Positions 25,555 to 35,128 are shown, numbered from the stretch's first letter. The stretch: DNA of 64,000 nt from Syntrophaceticus sp050949745 (GCA_050949745.1 JBMNGF010000021.1:290274-354273); one strand, 5' to 3'. Program-made: numbers and translations. Notes: generated by a model from the letters alone, not told the origin.

Positions 25555-28095
25555 TTACGCATCATCATCTCTATGACTTTCAAAAGATTGATTAATAAGA
25601 TACATTGCCATGTCAAGCTGTGTGGGCGTGGAAACCCGAAACTCCACATCCCCATTACCCCAGTGACCAGCACTTGAAATGTCCTTGCATAGGTTATGCG
25701 GATCGTAAATTTTATCAAATGGCATATTCAGTGTAAGAATCAGCTCTTTTTTTAGTGGTATAATGTCAACAAAGTTTGTGTCTGTTTTATAAGCAATATA
25801 AACCTTCTTATATTCCTCATGGACTGATGCATCAAGGTTAAGAATTCTCCGGCGAAGCAAATTAAACAAACTCAGAGTTTCTTCACTCATGGAATTGATG
25901 TGTTTATTCTTATAGTCTTCCTGGAATAGGTGCGCTGCCAACTCTTCCTGGCTGTATTTTTTATAACTGCTTGCAGTCCAGCTCTTAAACACTTGGTAGG
26001 CTGTTAAAATAGCACTTTCCCAAGAATCTTTGATATGTTCAGCTAATTCAATTGTATGGTTCCATGGGAATGTTACCAGCCTAACCCACCGACCGCTTGA
26101 CCAGCGGTCAGAAAAATCTTCTATTTTACTGAAATAGTAACTTTCAAATCTTTCACTATAGCTCCAATCAAGGCAAAGAGAAATCTCGTAGCTATCACCA
26201 ACACGCTTAAACCGAATTATCAGCCAATTTCCTAAATTCACGGATATCATATTACCATCCCGGTAGGTGACCGACAAAATATGCTGGGCCTGGTCTAAAT
26301 CTACAATACGCGCAATTTCCTGAATGATCTCCTTCGCGGCAATAAGGTTTTTTTCTGCTGGGAATACATTAATCAACATTTCTTTTGCTGTTATTTTATA
26401 GTCTTCAATGTCTTTATATTCTGGAATAGGCCAAACCTCTACAGCTACTTTTGATAATTCCTCTGCCCGCTTCTTAATCTCTTCCTCATTCCAAGTATCC
26501 AAGTTAGCTAGGCTTTTGTTTAGATGAAGAGGGCTGTCAGCAAAACCACCCTTCATATCCCGTTTTTCATTGAACGGCCTGTCACTTAATTCCGAGTTAT
26601 AACCTGTAAGGGTTAAATTCCCTATCGTGTGCAGATAATTTGCCTGTATATCTTTCCAGTTGTCCCCAAGCTCCTTACGCCAGTCTAGCGATAAATTATT
26701 ATTTTGAGGCATGATGTGTTCAATTGTATAATTTCCAACCACCATCTTCTCTTTGCGGCCAAAGTTTTCAAGCTTACCTAATAAATAATTACGGCTTTGA
26801 TAATTATAAACATCTTTAGCCATAAACTCCCTTATGAATTCATCATTCCGCGGAAACCTCCTATACGACCTTTTGCGTAACAGTGCTACTTCAAGGCTTT
26901 CTAGATATTTTTCCTTATCAATTTCTTTCATTAGTGTCGAAAAGGTTTTATTAAGCGAATTAGTTGGAATACCGCAAATGGACCTGCGAAAAACATAACT
27001 CTCCACTAACCTTAAAATAGTAATGAAATCCTGACGCGCTAATCGTTGATTTTCATAATCGTCATAAACTTCTAGAAGAAAGGGGAAAGATACATCTGTC
27101 TTGAGGGCAGTAATATCCTTCAGGACATCATTAATTTCCGGTTCAGTTTCTTTCAAAAAAACCAACTTAGTAAAATGCTTAGAATACCGGTACATGTCAG
27201 CCATTATTTCTTTAGCAGTTTTTTTCTCATCAAAACTATAAAACCTTTTAAAACAATCGTAAACCTCTTTGATTTTCGGAATATTACCCATCTTTACAGT
27301 TAAATAATCGCGCATAAAACGGTCAAATAGAGTAGTATCACCATCCTGAATCAGCACCTTTTCCATAGGGTACCAGTAATCGCGGTAAATTTCCTCTTGA
27401 CCATTAGCATCTAGACCCATCAAGACAAAATTGCGGATAAGATCGGTTTGAGAGAGTTCTAGTCCCGTTGAGTTTAAACTCTCAAAAATCAGTTGGGGAT
27501 TATCATAATTTCGATCCAGGGCAATATCAACAACAATCAACTTTTCTATACCGCGGTATATGGTATCGAGGTCAAGCCCACATTTGGTGATACGTTCGAA
27601 AAAAAAGTTATAGTTGTCAACAACGCGCTTTGAAAAAGGCTCGGGTAACTCTTTACCTTCCAATAAATTTATCAATGTCCACTTGTCTCTTTTATTTAAT
27701 ATCAACTTATAGCGTAGTTCTCCACTTTCTTCACTATTAAATAAGTAGTAGTTGTTTATTTTGCTTCGGCTGATCCTACACTTGCCACTTCCCTCATCGA
27801 TAATACGGCTAAAAGCCGCTAAGAGTAACGATAGTGTTGTCAAGCGCTGTTGTCCGTCAATTACCAACAATTTAGGAGGAGCAGAAATATTTGCGGAATA
27901 AATCCCTTTTTCTATATACACAATGGAACCTATAAAATGACCGGCAACAAAATCATTAACCGCTGCCCTTTCAATATCGTCCCATAACTGCTGACACTGC
28001 TTAATTGTCCAACTATAGGTTCGTTGATAAATAGGTATAATAAACTGCTTTGGTCCCTGCATCAGTTTTAAATAATTGGTCTCAAGAGCCTTCAT
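25555..28095 (-). CDS. DUF262-DUF1524-DUF5655 protein, GmrSD-like
   Basis: 846 aa. N-terminal DUF262 (ParB-like NTPase): PIYQRTYSW at 21-29 and LLVIDGQQRLTTL with DGQQR at 80-84. Mid-protein DUF1524 with the HNH-like YTIEHIMPQ ... TIGNLTLTGYNSELSDRPF. A C-terminal segment with VYIAYKTDTNFVDIIPLKKELILTLNM resembles DUF5655. The layout matches GmrSD type IV restriction enzymes, which use NTP hydrolysis and an HNH domain to cut modified phage DNA. ATG at 28095 follows GGAGGGAA. It is probably co-transcribed with the DUF4268 gene. Confidence 0.88.
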   Translation of the reverse strand: MKALETNYLKLMQGPKQFIIPIYQRTYSWTIKQCQQLWDDIERAAVNDFVAGHFIGSIVYIEKGIYSANISAPPKLLVIDGQQRLTTLSLLLAAFSRIIDEGSGKCRISRSKINNYYLFNSEESGELRYKLILNKRDKWTLINLLEGKELPEPFSKRVVDNYNFFFERITKCGLDLDTIYRGIEKLIVVDIALDRNYDNPQLIFESLNSTGLELSQTDLIRNFVLMGLDANGQEEIYRDYWYPMEKVLIQDGDTTLFDRFMRDYLTVKMGNIPKIKEVYDCFKRFYSFDEKKTAKEIMADMYRYSKHFTKLVFLKETEPEINDVLKDITALKTDVSFPFLLEVYDDYENQRLARQDFITILRLVESYVFRRSICGIPTNSLNKTFSTLMKEIDKEKYLESLEVALLRKRSYRRFPRNDEFIREFMAKDVYNYQSRNYLLGKLENFGRKEKMVVGNYTIEHIMPQNNNLSLDWRKELGDNWKDIQANYLHTIGNLTLTGYNSELSDRPFNEKRDMKGGFADSPLHLNKSLANLDTWNEEEIKKRAEELSKVAVEVWPIPEYKDIEDYKITAKEMLINVFPAEKNLIAAKEIIQEIARIVDLDQAQHILSVTYRDGNMISVNLGNWLIIRFKRVGDSYEISLCLDWSYSERFESYYFSKIEDFSDRWSSGRWVRLVTFPWNHTIELAEHIKDSWESAILTAYQVFKSWTASSYKKYSQEELAAHLFQEDYKNKHINSMSEETLSLFNLLRRRILNLDASVHEEYKKVYIAYKTDTNFVDIIPLKKELILTLNMPFDKIYDPHNLCKDISSAGHWGNGDVEFRVSTPTQLDMAMYLINQSFESHRDDDA

Positions 28096-28308
28096 GCTGT
28101 TCCCTCCTGAAGAAAGTTCTGTCTACCTTTCTGTAATCTTATAAACACTTCAATTATTATCAATGCACATCCTAAATTAGAAACCTGATAGAGAGGTCAA
28201 TTGCATGTACGTTCGGGGGCCCCTATCTTTTACGTTCCCATGCTTCAACATCTCCAATATAAAACACCCAATTGCCTTCCAGGTTTCCATGAGATGCTTA
28301 AGTATTAT

Positions 28309-28623
28309 TTAATCATCTACACTCAGCAGAACAATCCTCTCTTCAAAACCCCCTCTCTCCTTTCTCTTCTTCTCTGCCATCTCTACCAAATCAGCAAACG
28401 ACAAACCATGAGTGCTCCCTAAAGCAGCAACAACTTCCAGAATATCTGCCAGCTCCTCCGAACTGCCGCTCTCCATATATTCATTTACCTCCTCCAGCAG
28501 CTTCTGCCGGAGGAGATCCTTATATTCAGTTTCATCGGCTTTCCGTATACATGCGTTTTTCCCAGATGCCTGAATAATTTCCGGTATCCTATCCCTTACC
28601 AGCTTGTTGTAAACCTTCTTCAC
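28309..28623 (-). CDS. MazG-like nucleotide pyrophosphohydrolase
   Basis: 104 aa all-alpha NTP pyrophosphohydrolase-like protein: YNKLVRDRIPEII at the N-terminus, then LLEEVNEYMESGSSEELADILEVVAAL with the EExxE and ExxD metal-binding residues. Such enzymes hydrolyse nucleoside triphosphates or phosphoribosyl-ATP-like substrates. Its start overlaps the end of the HIT gene by 4 bp, so both are translated together, downstream of the PLD-helicase. Confidence 0.88.
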   Translation of the reverse strand: MKKVYNKLVRDRIPEIIQASGKNACIRKADETEYKDLLRQKLLEEVNEYMESGSSEELADILEVVAALGSTHGLSFADLVEMAEKKRKERGGFEERIVLLSVDD

Positions 28624-29009
28624 TCTTCCCCCTCCTCCAGATAAGGCACCAGGCTCTTTTTTATTCTCCTTATTCCACCCCGAGGATCAGGTACATCCCC
28701 GGAGTAGCGGGGGATCACATGGACATGCAGGTGGAAGATGGTCTGCCCGGCAACTGCACCGACATTAACACCGATATTGTAGCCGTCAGGGTGAAACTGC
28801 TGATCCAGCTTATCTTTCACTTCGATTATTAACCTAGTGATGGCCTCCATTTCCTGCAGTGTTGCCTCAAAATAGGTTTCCACATGCCGTTTAGGAACCA
28901 CCAGTACATGCCCGTGGTTAACCGGATAATCGTCGAACAGGGCTACAGCTAAGTCATTCTCTGCCAGTACTTGGTCTGGTCGTATGCTGCAGAATATACA
29001 GTGGGACAA
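28620..29009 (-). CDS. HIT family nucleotide hydrolase
   Basis: Histidine-triad protein, about 129 aa: HCIFCSI with Cys pair near the N-terminus, GHVLVVPKRHVETYFEA, and IFHLHVHVIPRY with the HxHxH catalytic triad. HIT enzymes release nucleotides from phosphoramidates or dinucleoside polyphosphates. TTG at 29009 suits the AAGGGTG site; a GTG at 29018 falls inside that site. It is 17 bp after the helicase and overlaps the MazG-like gene. Confidence 0.88.
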   Translation of the reverse strand: MSHCIFCSIRPDQVLAENDLAVALFDDYPVNHGHVLVVPKRHVETYFEATLQEMEAITRLIIEVKDKLDQQFHPDGYNIGVNVGAVAGQTIFHLHVHVIPRYSGDVPDPRGGIRRIKKSLVPYLEEGEE

Positions 29010-29026
29010 AAAAATCACCCTTTATC

Positions 29027-31387
29027 TCATTCTTTATATCGTCTCCGGAAATAATCGGTTCCTCTGTATTTTAGAATATCATCCACATGTAAAGCCAGTT
29101 TTAGTGAAAAGCAAGGCTCAACTTCAGCGTCTAAGTACATGACTTTGTTGATCTCATCATAGTGAAAGAACTGCCCCCGGCTCAAAAACTTCACTGGATT
29201 ACCCTTCGCCAGGCGGGCAAATTCATCAACCCCCCAGCTTCTCCAGTTCCGGTTGCTGCGGTTGTTCAGGTCTTTTTGGTGAAGCGGGTAATCACGGTAA
29301 AAGCTCATCATTTCCTCACCGATTTCCCTCAGCTGCACACGCTCCCTTATGGTACCTTGGTGCAGGAAAGCTCTGATGGTGGGCAGCTTATAAGCCTTGG
29401 TAAACCGCGTCTGCTCCACCTCTTTGAGAAACTCTTCCGCGGGTGTATCCAGCCAACCTTCCTCCTCCGGCTCCAGTTCTTCCACAGATTCCAGAAACCT
29501 CAACCAGCCGTCCTTTAGATATTCCCTGAAGGGTATATCGCTCCCTTCATACATATCTAAGCGGGTAGGTCTTCTCCCTAATGACTGTTTGATGCGCCAG
29601 TAGGTATCACGCATCCTAACCGGTAAGGGATCACGGTCAGCCAATTCTTTGAAAATGTCGATAATTCGGAAATCGAAGTTAACCATACAACCTACCGGAT
29701 AATCATAATCTTCCAAGCGGCGGGCACCGGGAGACACGGATGTCCAAGGGTTCTCCCCTGCAAGGAGAAGGGGTATATAATGTGCTCTCTTATAGTTGCC
29801 GATAAAGTCTACCACAGTAAGATAATCTTTATCCGTATATTTACGCAGGCCCCGCCCCAGCTGCTGCAGAAATATCACATAGGACTCGGTTGGCCGCAGG
29901 AACATCACAGTGTCGACAGAGGGTATGTCAACACCCTCATTGAAAATGTCCACTGCAAAAACAACCTTGATTTCTCCTTTTTCCAGTGCTTCGACTGCAC
30001 TGTGCCTGTCCATTGTGTGAGGACTGCCCGATTTGCCGCTGTGAACTGCAGTTGCAGCTATCCCAAGACCGGAAAAGTAATCAGCCATGTATTCGGCATG
30101 TTTGATAGATACACAGAAACCCAGGGTCCGCTGTCCCGCAAATTTATGGTAATTATTCATAATCAAATCCGCTCTTTCCTCATAGGACAGCTGCTGTTCC
30201 AGGTCTTCCACAACATAACGTCCGTTAGTCACCTTTACCTGGTCGTAATCAGTGGGGTCATAGATGGCATAATAGCGAAAAGGCACAAGTAAATCCCGCT
30301 CAATAGACTGCTTCAGCGAGATCTCATAAATAACATTATCATCACACAGGGCAAAAATGTCTTTGTTGTCCATACGGAAAGGTGTGGCAGTTAAGCCCAG
30401 GAGAAACCGCGGCTTGAAGTAATTAATTATACTGAGATAGCTTTCGGCTGCCGCATGGTGAAACTCATCAACAATGATGTAGTCAAAGTAATCCGGGGGA
30501 AACGCCTGCAGGTTCTCACTCCTCGACAGTGTCTGCACCGTACTGAAATAGATATCCGCCCCCTGATCTTTACGCTCCCCCGTATAATAACCAAGCTGCT
30601 CCTTCGGGCGCAGCGTCTGAAAAACGTCATAAGCCTGCTTCACTATCTCATCACGGTGGGCTATAAAAAGAACCCTTTTAAATGAAAGAGCATCAAACGC
30701 CGCCAGGTGCGTCTTGCCCACTCCTGTAGCAGCCACTACCACGCCTTTATTGACACCCTCAAGCCTCGCTTCCTTTAAGTAGTACAGGGCTTCAATCTGC
30801 GCCCCGCGGGGTTCAGGCTTAGGCAGATGTACTGCCGGTGCTGCTTTTTCTTCAGCCCGCACAAACTGCGGCTTTATCCACTTATCGGAATATTCCTTCA
30901 GAACTTCCTGGGTAACAGGTTCAGAGTAACACTCAAACAGCTTATTAAATGTATCGGAAAAACGTTGATAGTCATCAGGGTGCTCACTCTTTAATAACCG
31001 GTAGTTCCACTCCACCCCTGTAGTTAATGCAGAAAGAGATATGTTCGACGAACCGACAAAAACCTCTCCCTCTGTGCCATAGTCAAATATGTAAGACTTC
31101 GGATGAAAAGATCTCACTGTTTCATTATAAAAGCGTATATCAACAGCATTTCCTAAGTGATCATATAAATAATAAATTGCAGAGGGTTCTGTCACCGACA
31201 AATAGCGCCCTGTTAACAGCTGGATGCGTGCACCGCGTTCCGCAGCTTGTTTCAGCTGGGGCACAAGGAGCTTCACTCCGGATTCCATAACAAAGGCCAC
31301 AATAAGCCGGGTCCTATCCGCCCGCTGCATAGCTTTTTCTAGGTACGGATGTAAGGGGTCGTTGATTCCGGTTATGGCATTCGGCAA
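29027..31387 (-). CDS. PLD-nuclease/DEAD-type superfamily 2 helicase
   Basis: 786 aa. N-terminal phospholipase-D-like nuclease domain with a single HxK motif (FHPKSYIF, His95 and Lys97, then VGSSNISLSALTTGVEWNYR). SF2 helicase core: AATGVGKT (220-226), VDEFHH (Asp307), LLGLTATPFR (motif III area), and LQQLGRGLRKY (motif VI). A C-terminal accessory region of about 230 residues follows. Such proteins combine DNA translocation with cleavage and are common in defence islands. TTG at 31387 follows GAGGTG. Confidence 0.9.
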   Translation of the reverse strand: MPNAITGINDPLHPYLEKAMQRADRTRLIVAFVMESGVKLLVPQLKQAAERGARIQLLTGRYLSVTEPSAIYYLYDHLGNAVDIRFYNETVRSFHPKSYIFDYGTEGEVFVGSSNISLSALTTGVEWNYRLLKSEHPDDYQRFSDTFNKLFECYSEPVTQEVLKEYSDKWIKPQFVRAEEKAAPAVHLPKPEPRGAQIEALYYLKEARLEGVNKGVVVAATGVGKTHLAAFDALSFKRVLFIAHRDEIVKQAYDVFQTLRPKEQLGYYTGERKDQGADIYFSTVQTLSRSENLQAFPPDYFDYIIVDEFHHAAAESYLSIINYFKPRFLLGLTATPFRMDNKDIFALCDDNVIYEISLKQSIERDLLVPFRYYAIYDPTDYDQVKVTNGRYVVEDLEQQLSYEERADLIMNNYHKFAGQRTLGFCVSIKHAEYMADYFSGLGIAATAVHSGKSGSPHTMDRHSAVEALEKGEIKVVFAVDIFNEGVDIPSVDTVMFLRPTESYVIFLQQLGRGLRKYTDKDYLTVVDFIGNYKRAHYIPLLLAGENPWTSVSPGARRLEDYDYPVGCMVNFDFRIIDIFKELADRDPLPVRMRDTYWRIKQSLGRRPTRLDMYEGSDIPFREYLKDGWLRFLESVEELEPEEEGWLDTPAEEFLKEVEQTRFTKAYKLPTIRAFLHQGTIRERVQLREIGEEMMSFYRDYPLHQKDLNNRSNRNWRSWGVDEFARLAKGNPVKFLSRGQFFHYDEINKVMYLDAEVEPCFSLKLALHVDDILKYRGTDYFRRRYKE

Positions 31388-31422
31388 TTTTTACACCTCG
31401 GCAAATCTTTAATACAGATCTC

Positions 31423-31656
31423 TCAAACTCTCTTACAGAGAAACAAAAAACCAAAGGGCGCTTGTAGATTTTTTAGATAATCAATAGTCTTGCACTTTCT
31501 ATTAGCGTATCTATGATAATATGCTGGTTGCTTCCCTCCGGCTATGACTGGTACCTTACCAGGCTCCATCCGAGATATATTGTTGAGCCACATCATTATA
31601 AGTATGCTTTCCATTATTTCATTCCATTTCTTCTGATATCGCTCATAAGCTTCCAT
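31423..31656 (-). CDS. 77-aa protein of unknown function
   Basis: Lies between the NurA-like gene and the PLD-helicase, 33 and 35 bp from them, on the same strand. ATG at 31656 is preceded by GAGG at ten bases. Sequence: acidic, aromatic N-terminus (MEAYERYQKKWNEIMESILIM), then a basic, Tyr-rich middle and hydrophobic end. I recognise no domain. Conserved spacing suggests a real operon member, but a decayed gene cannot be excluded. Confidence 0.5.
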   Translation of the reverse strand: MEAYERYQKKWNEIMESILIMMWLNNISRMEPGKVPVIAGGKQPAYYHRYANRKCKTIDYLKNLQAPFGFLFLCKRV

Positions 31657-31689
31657 CTATAAATTTCCTCATTATATTTTTAAAGTAAA

Positions 31690-33027
31690 TCACCCAATTT
31701 GTTTTTTCACATATTGCTCCAATAAAGTAATGCTTGGGTGCTGTGATAGTGATACAAGTTTATTTACCAGAGCCACCGGGATAAGTGCATCATCATACAT
31801 ATCACATTTGAGCTTTGCAATGTTATTAAGAATTATATGGAATCCTGGAAAGTCGCTTACTTTCGGGTTTTCTGACACTTCTAAGGTGGGCAAAGTGAGA
31901 ACGTACAGCTTATCATCACAAGTGCGAAATATAACTTTATTACCATAATAAGTGCTACTGCCGTAAGGTTTAACAGGATCGGGTTTCCCAGGGATTATAT
32001 ATTTATATACATAATTATTATTAATCATTAGCGCTTGGTCGGGGTTAATTTTGGATCTAATCTCATTTGCATGATCTACAAATGCCCCAGACTTTTCGAT
32101 ACCCGCTAGATAAATTGTATTAACCCGGTTATTCTGTTGATATATAAAATTAATTAAATCACGCATTGGCTTATGAAGGTTAGCGGTCTGCCCAAAAAAA
32201 GCCAGAGGACCATCTTTGATGAACAATATATGCTTTAGTAGATCAGGCTTTACTTCCCAAATAACCTTAATTAAATGAACTATTAGTATCTGTTCTAGTA
32301 AAGCCATTGTATATGCAATAACTCCTCCTGCACCTATCTCGTCATCTATTACTTCGTGAAAACGGAATATGTCCGTAAGGTAAATATGTCCTCCACAGTT
32401 ATCACAATTAAACACATTGCCCATTGAAGCGGTAACTACTATATTTCTTTCATCACAGTTAGGACAACTAGCTAAGTTCCAACTAATGGAATTACCAGGA
32501 CCATATTGTTTGAAAATTAGCCAACGTAAAGCTTCTATAAAAGGCTTTTCACCATTATGTTTTTTTGTGAAAAACTCAAAAAGCGCCTGTCGCGCCGAGT
32601 TGGTTAATGTATTACCTTCGAGTGAAATATTACGGGTAGGAAGGATAAAATGAAATCTTTGTATGCGTTTCAGTTTGGCTATATTGACAGGATCTATAAA
32701 AGGGATTTCCCTTAGGTCCTCTAGATCGGATACCTTAAACATCAGTGCACCAAAATTAAAAAAAGTAAGTGTACTTGACGGAAATTCCTTTGTTATCAGA
32801 GTTTCGCCGTATCCCCCATCAACAGCGATGATGATCTCAATCGGGTTTTTCTCTAAGGGTTCAATGTCAACCAAGCTAGAAGAATCCATCTTTATTTGCT
32901 CACTGGCAAAAGGGAGTTTGCAGCGCTTTATAAAGCTATTAACCGCTTCTTCGTTAATAATACTAAGGTGCCCTCCCTTGCTAGCATATTCGGACGGCCT
33001 TCGGTTTCTACGGCTAGTATATCCCAA
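31690..33027 (-). CDS. nurA: NurA domain nuclease
   Basis: RNase H-like NurA nuclease, partner of HerA in DNA-end resection. EIIIAVDGGYGE near residue 70 carries the first catalytic Asp; ILFIKDGPLAFFGQ the second; DDALIPVALVNKLVSLS is near the C-terminus. A zinc-ribbon insertion CPNCDE ... CDNCGG splits the domain. TTG at 33027 is preferred since GGGGGAGGAG lies just before it and it then follows the herA stop by 19 bp. The frame is open further upstream to 33093, which would overlap herA. About 445 aa. Confidence 0.85.
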   Translation of the reverse strand: MGYTSRRNRRPSEYASKGGHLSIINEEAVNSFIKRCKLPFASEQIKMDSSSLVDIEPLEKNPIEIIIAVDGGYGETLITKEFPSSTLTFFNFGALMFKVSDLEDLREIPFIDPVNIAKLKRIQRFHFILPTRNISLEGNTLTNSARQALFEFFTKKHNGEKPFIEALRWLIFKQYGPGNSISWNLASCPNCDERNIVVTASMGNVFNCDNCGGHIYLTDIFRFHEVIDDEIGAGGVIAYTMALLEQILIVHLIKVIWEVKPDLLKHILFIKDGPLAFFGQTANLHKPMRDLINFIYQQNNRVNTIYLAGIEKSGAFVDHANEIRSKINPDQALMINNNYVYKYIIPGKPDPVKPYGSSTYYGNKVIFRTCDDKLYVLTLPTLEVSENPKVSDFPGFHIILNNIAKLKCDMYDDALIPVALVNKLVSLSQHPSITLLEQYVKKQIG

Positions 33028-33046
33028 CTTGCTCCTCCCCCCTAAT

Positions 33047-34735
33047 TTACTGTTGATTAACTGCAAAACGGTCAATCTGAACGGGTACAACAAAAGGATT
33101 AGAATACGTTTTCATTCTAACAAAACCCTTATCAGAATTAGGGCTAAAACGAGTTAGTCCATCAGTGAAGTCCCGAAAATCATAGTATTTCTTAAGTTCC
33201 TTTAATTCATCGTCGTTGTTGAGGTGAGCTACAAACCAATTTTGAGTGTTCTTCAAAATATTACTACTGATCGAACTAGCTTCCTGGGTAGCATAAACTA
33301 ATCCCAGATTAAGCTTAGCTCCTTCTTTGGCTATACGGTTATATATCTGAGTAAGATCTTTATCTTCCTTTTTAGGAAAAAGATTATGGGCTTCTTCAAA
33401 ATAGAACTGAATAAAATTGTTCGGTTCGTTTTTGATAAACCGATCCATGCTATTTGTGAAAATTGCTTTGCATATTCGCTCAGAATATAACTTTTGGATT
33501 TCGGGATCCCCCTGTGACAAATCAACAATTACAATTTTACCTTTTCGCAACAATTCTACTATTTCCTCGGCAAAGGGGCGATCCACTGTACTAGTGTGGC
33601 GGTTAAGCAGAGGACGTAATTTATTATAACCAGCTACTGTAGCACCCCCTCCACCCGCCTGGCCTTTTCTTGTAAGAAAGGTCAGAAGCGCTTTTAGATC
33701 TACGTCAAGGTATTCCTTGTCTTTTTCTCTTTGGTACCTTTTAAAAAAGTCATCTTCATAGTTCTCCCAAACCCACGTAAACCAAGCTACAGCTTCATCG
33801 TAGGTTATTCCTTTTGAAGGATCAATCACTTTATTCGGATTAACTCTTTCATTTATTTCTTTTCTACCGGAAAACTTAATCTTATTTTTCTTCACGCGAA
33901 AACCTGCTTTATAAAGGCAACATTTATAAGCGGCAACCTTACGGTCATATCTAGTTTTAAAAGAACGGTCACTTTTTTTATCCTTTGGAAAAAACATGTC
34001 TACTGCACAAAAATTTTTTACATAGATCGTGTCATCCGATGCAAGATAGTCTTGGACCATGCTGAAACCTTCTAAAATATCTTCATAAAAATTTACTTTC
34101 ATTACTTTAAAACCTGGCTTTTCGATAACACTATACCTTGTCACATCATCTTTATACATCTCAAAAATTGCGGTACCTTCATCCTGAAGGTTAGCATTAG
34201 CATACTCACCATTTATGTCGAAAATAATCTGCCCAACAGGAAACTTTGGTCCACCACTTTCCGTAAAAGCGTTAAGGTTTTGTTCTACAGGTTGGGTAAT
34301 TGATAGGCTAGAAGGAGCTGAACTGCTAAGTTCAGCAGTCGCCTGGATTATCTTTTTGACAGTATTAGATTTACCTGTTCTAGTCATCCCGAAGAGAGCA
34401 GTACGTGTTCCAAGAAAATCCGCCGATGCAACATAAACAGCAACTTCATCTTTTTCTTTTTCCTGAAATCTACGACTAGAGCTATACCTTACACAACCTA
34501 ATCTAATATCTGTCCTTTGGCCAGTAAGTACACGCCCATCCCTGAAATTAACGATCTTCTCCAAAACTTTTTTTACAGGTTTATATACACTATAATTATG
34601 CGCACTATAAAAATTCTCAACATCTGCCCCAAAACGTGTGTTGCCCTGGGTATCCCTATAAAACGTACCTAAAGTTCGGCATTCAAGCCCAGAAAACCCA
34701 AATTCATAACGTGTGAAATCATCAAGCTGAGTCAT
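33047..34735 (-). CDS. herA: HerA-like hexameric DNA translocase ATPase
   Basis: 562 aa FtsK/HerA superfamily ATPase. N-terminal HAS-barrel-like region (about 1-100), Walker A GMTRTGKS at 116-123, Walker B IIFDINGEY near 171-178, FEEAHNLF at 446-453, and VYATQEASSISSNILKNTQNW (sensor/arginine region). HerA pumps DNA through a hexamer and directs NurA. In bacteria HerA paired with nucleases or SIR2 often serves phage defence. It is the first gene of the apparent six-gene operon. Base composition is AT-rich compared with the Wadjet genes. Confidence 0.9.
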   Translation of the reverse strand: MTQLDDFTRYEFGFSGLECRTLGTFYRDTQGNTRFGADVENFYSAHNYSVYKPVKKVLEKIVNFRDGRVLTGQRTDIRLGCVRYSSSRRFQEKEKDEVAVYVASADFLGTRTALFGMTRTGKSNTVKKIIQATAELSSSAPSSLSITQPVEQNLNAFTESGGPKFPVGQIIFDINGEYANANLQDEGTAIFEMYKDDVTRYSVIEKPGFKVMKVNFYEDILEGFSMVQDYLASDDTIYVKNFCAVDMFFPKDKKSDRSFKTRYDRKVAAYKCCLYKAGFRVKKNKIKFSGRKEINERVNPNKVIDPSKGITYDEAVAWFTWVWENYEDDFFKRYQREKDKEYLDVDLKALLTFLTRKGQAGGGGATVAGYNKLRPLLNRHTSTVDRPFAEEIVELLRKGKIVIVDLSQGDPEIQKLYSERICKAIFTNSMDRFIKNEPNNFIQFYFEEAHNLFPKKEDKDLTQIYNRIAKEGAKLNLGLVYATQEASSISSNILKNTQNWFVAHLNNDDELKELKKYYDFRDFTDGLTRFSPNSDKGFVRMKTYSNPFVVPVQIDRFAVNQQ

Positions 34736-34760
34736 TTTTTTCTGGTACCCACCCCTATCT

Positions 34761-34800
34761 GCTTCCTAAGGAAGCAAAAAGAACCCCCCTTGCTTCCCTT
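34761..34800. repeat. Hairpin repeat with GGAAGCAA arms
   Basis: GGAAGCAA-aaagaacccccc-TTGCTTCC at about 34773-34800, preceded by a GCTTCC-taa-GGAAGC hairpin. Same loop core as the 27-bp hairpins but with another stem. It lies in the herA upstream region. Confidence 0.6.
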
Positions 34801-34879
34801 GCAGGGGTGGTATACTACTAATTTGTTATAATAGTTGAGGCAATAAAATACCGTGCGAACCGCAGGGGTAAGGGGAAAA

Positions 34880-35103
34880 AGAAGTAAGATTTTAAGGAGG
34901 TTTTGAGTAAATTACTAAAACGAATCATTCTATGTGTCCAAGTGTTCTTAGGTTTATGCGTAGGCCATGACACCCTTTTCATCAAGTACTGTCAAAGGCC
35001 TGTGACTGTGCTCGCCGTAAAGGACAGAGTAACCGGCCATAATCCCCTGGCAGCCCTTTATCTATCTTCCTCTTACTACAGGCGTTTAATGAAGGACGAA
35101 TAA
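34880..35103 (+). pseudogene. DUF1847 gene, internally deleted copy
   Basis: Matches the leader and both ends of the intact gene at 38464-39153. The start codon is changed (gagtaaatt against gagtaaatg), one T is missing in tgtgtccaag, and about 500 bp between the first 15 codons and the GLCIGHDTLF segment are gone. The tail FIKYCQRPVTVLAVKDRVTG is preserved nearly exactly, so duplication was fairly recent. Confidence 0.85.
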
Positions 35104-35108
35104 AAAAT

Positions 35109-35128
35109 GGCCATCTCATGAGATGGCC
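35109..35128. terminator. Palindromic hairpin after the DUF1847 pseudogene
   Basis: GGCCATCTCATGAGATGGCC is a perfect palindrome; the intact gene has the similar ggccgtctcttttgagatggcc at 39162-39182. Confidence 0.65.
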
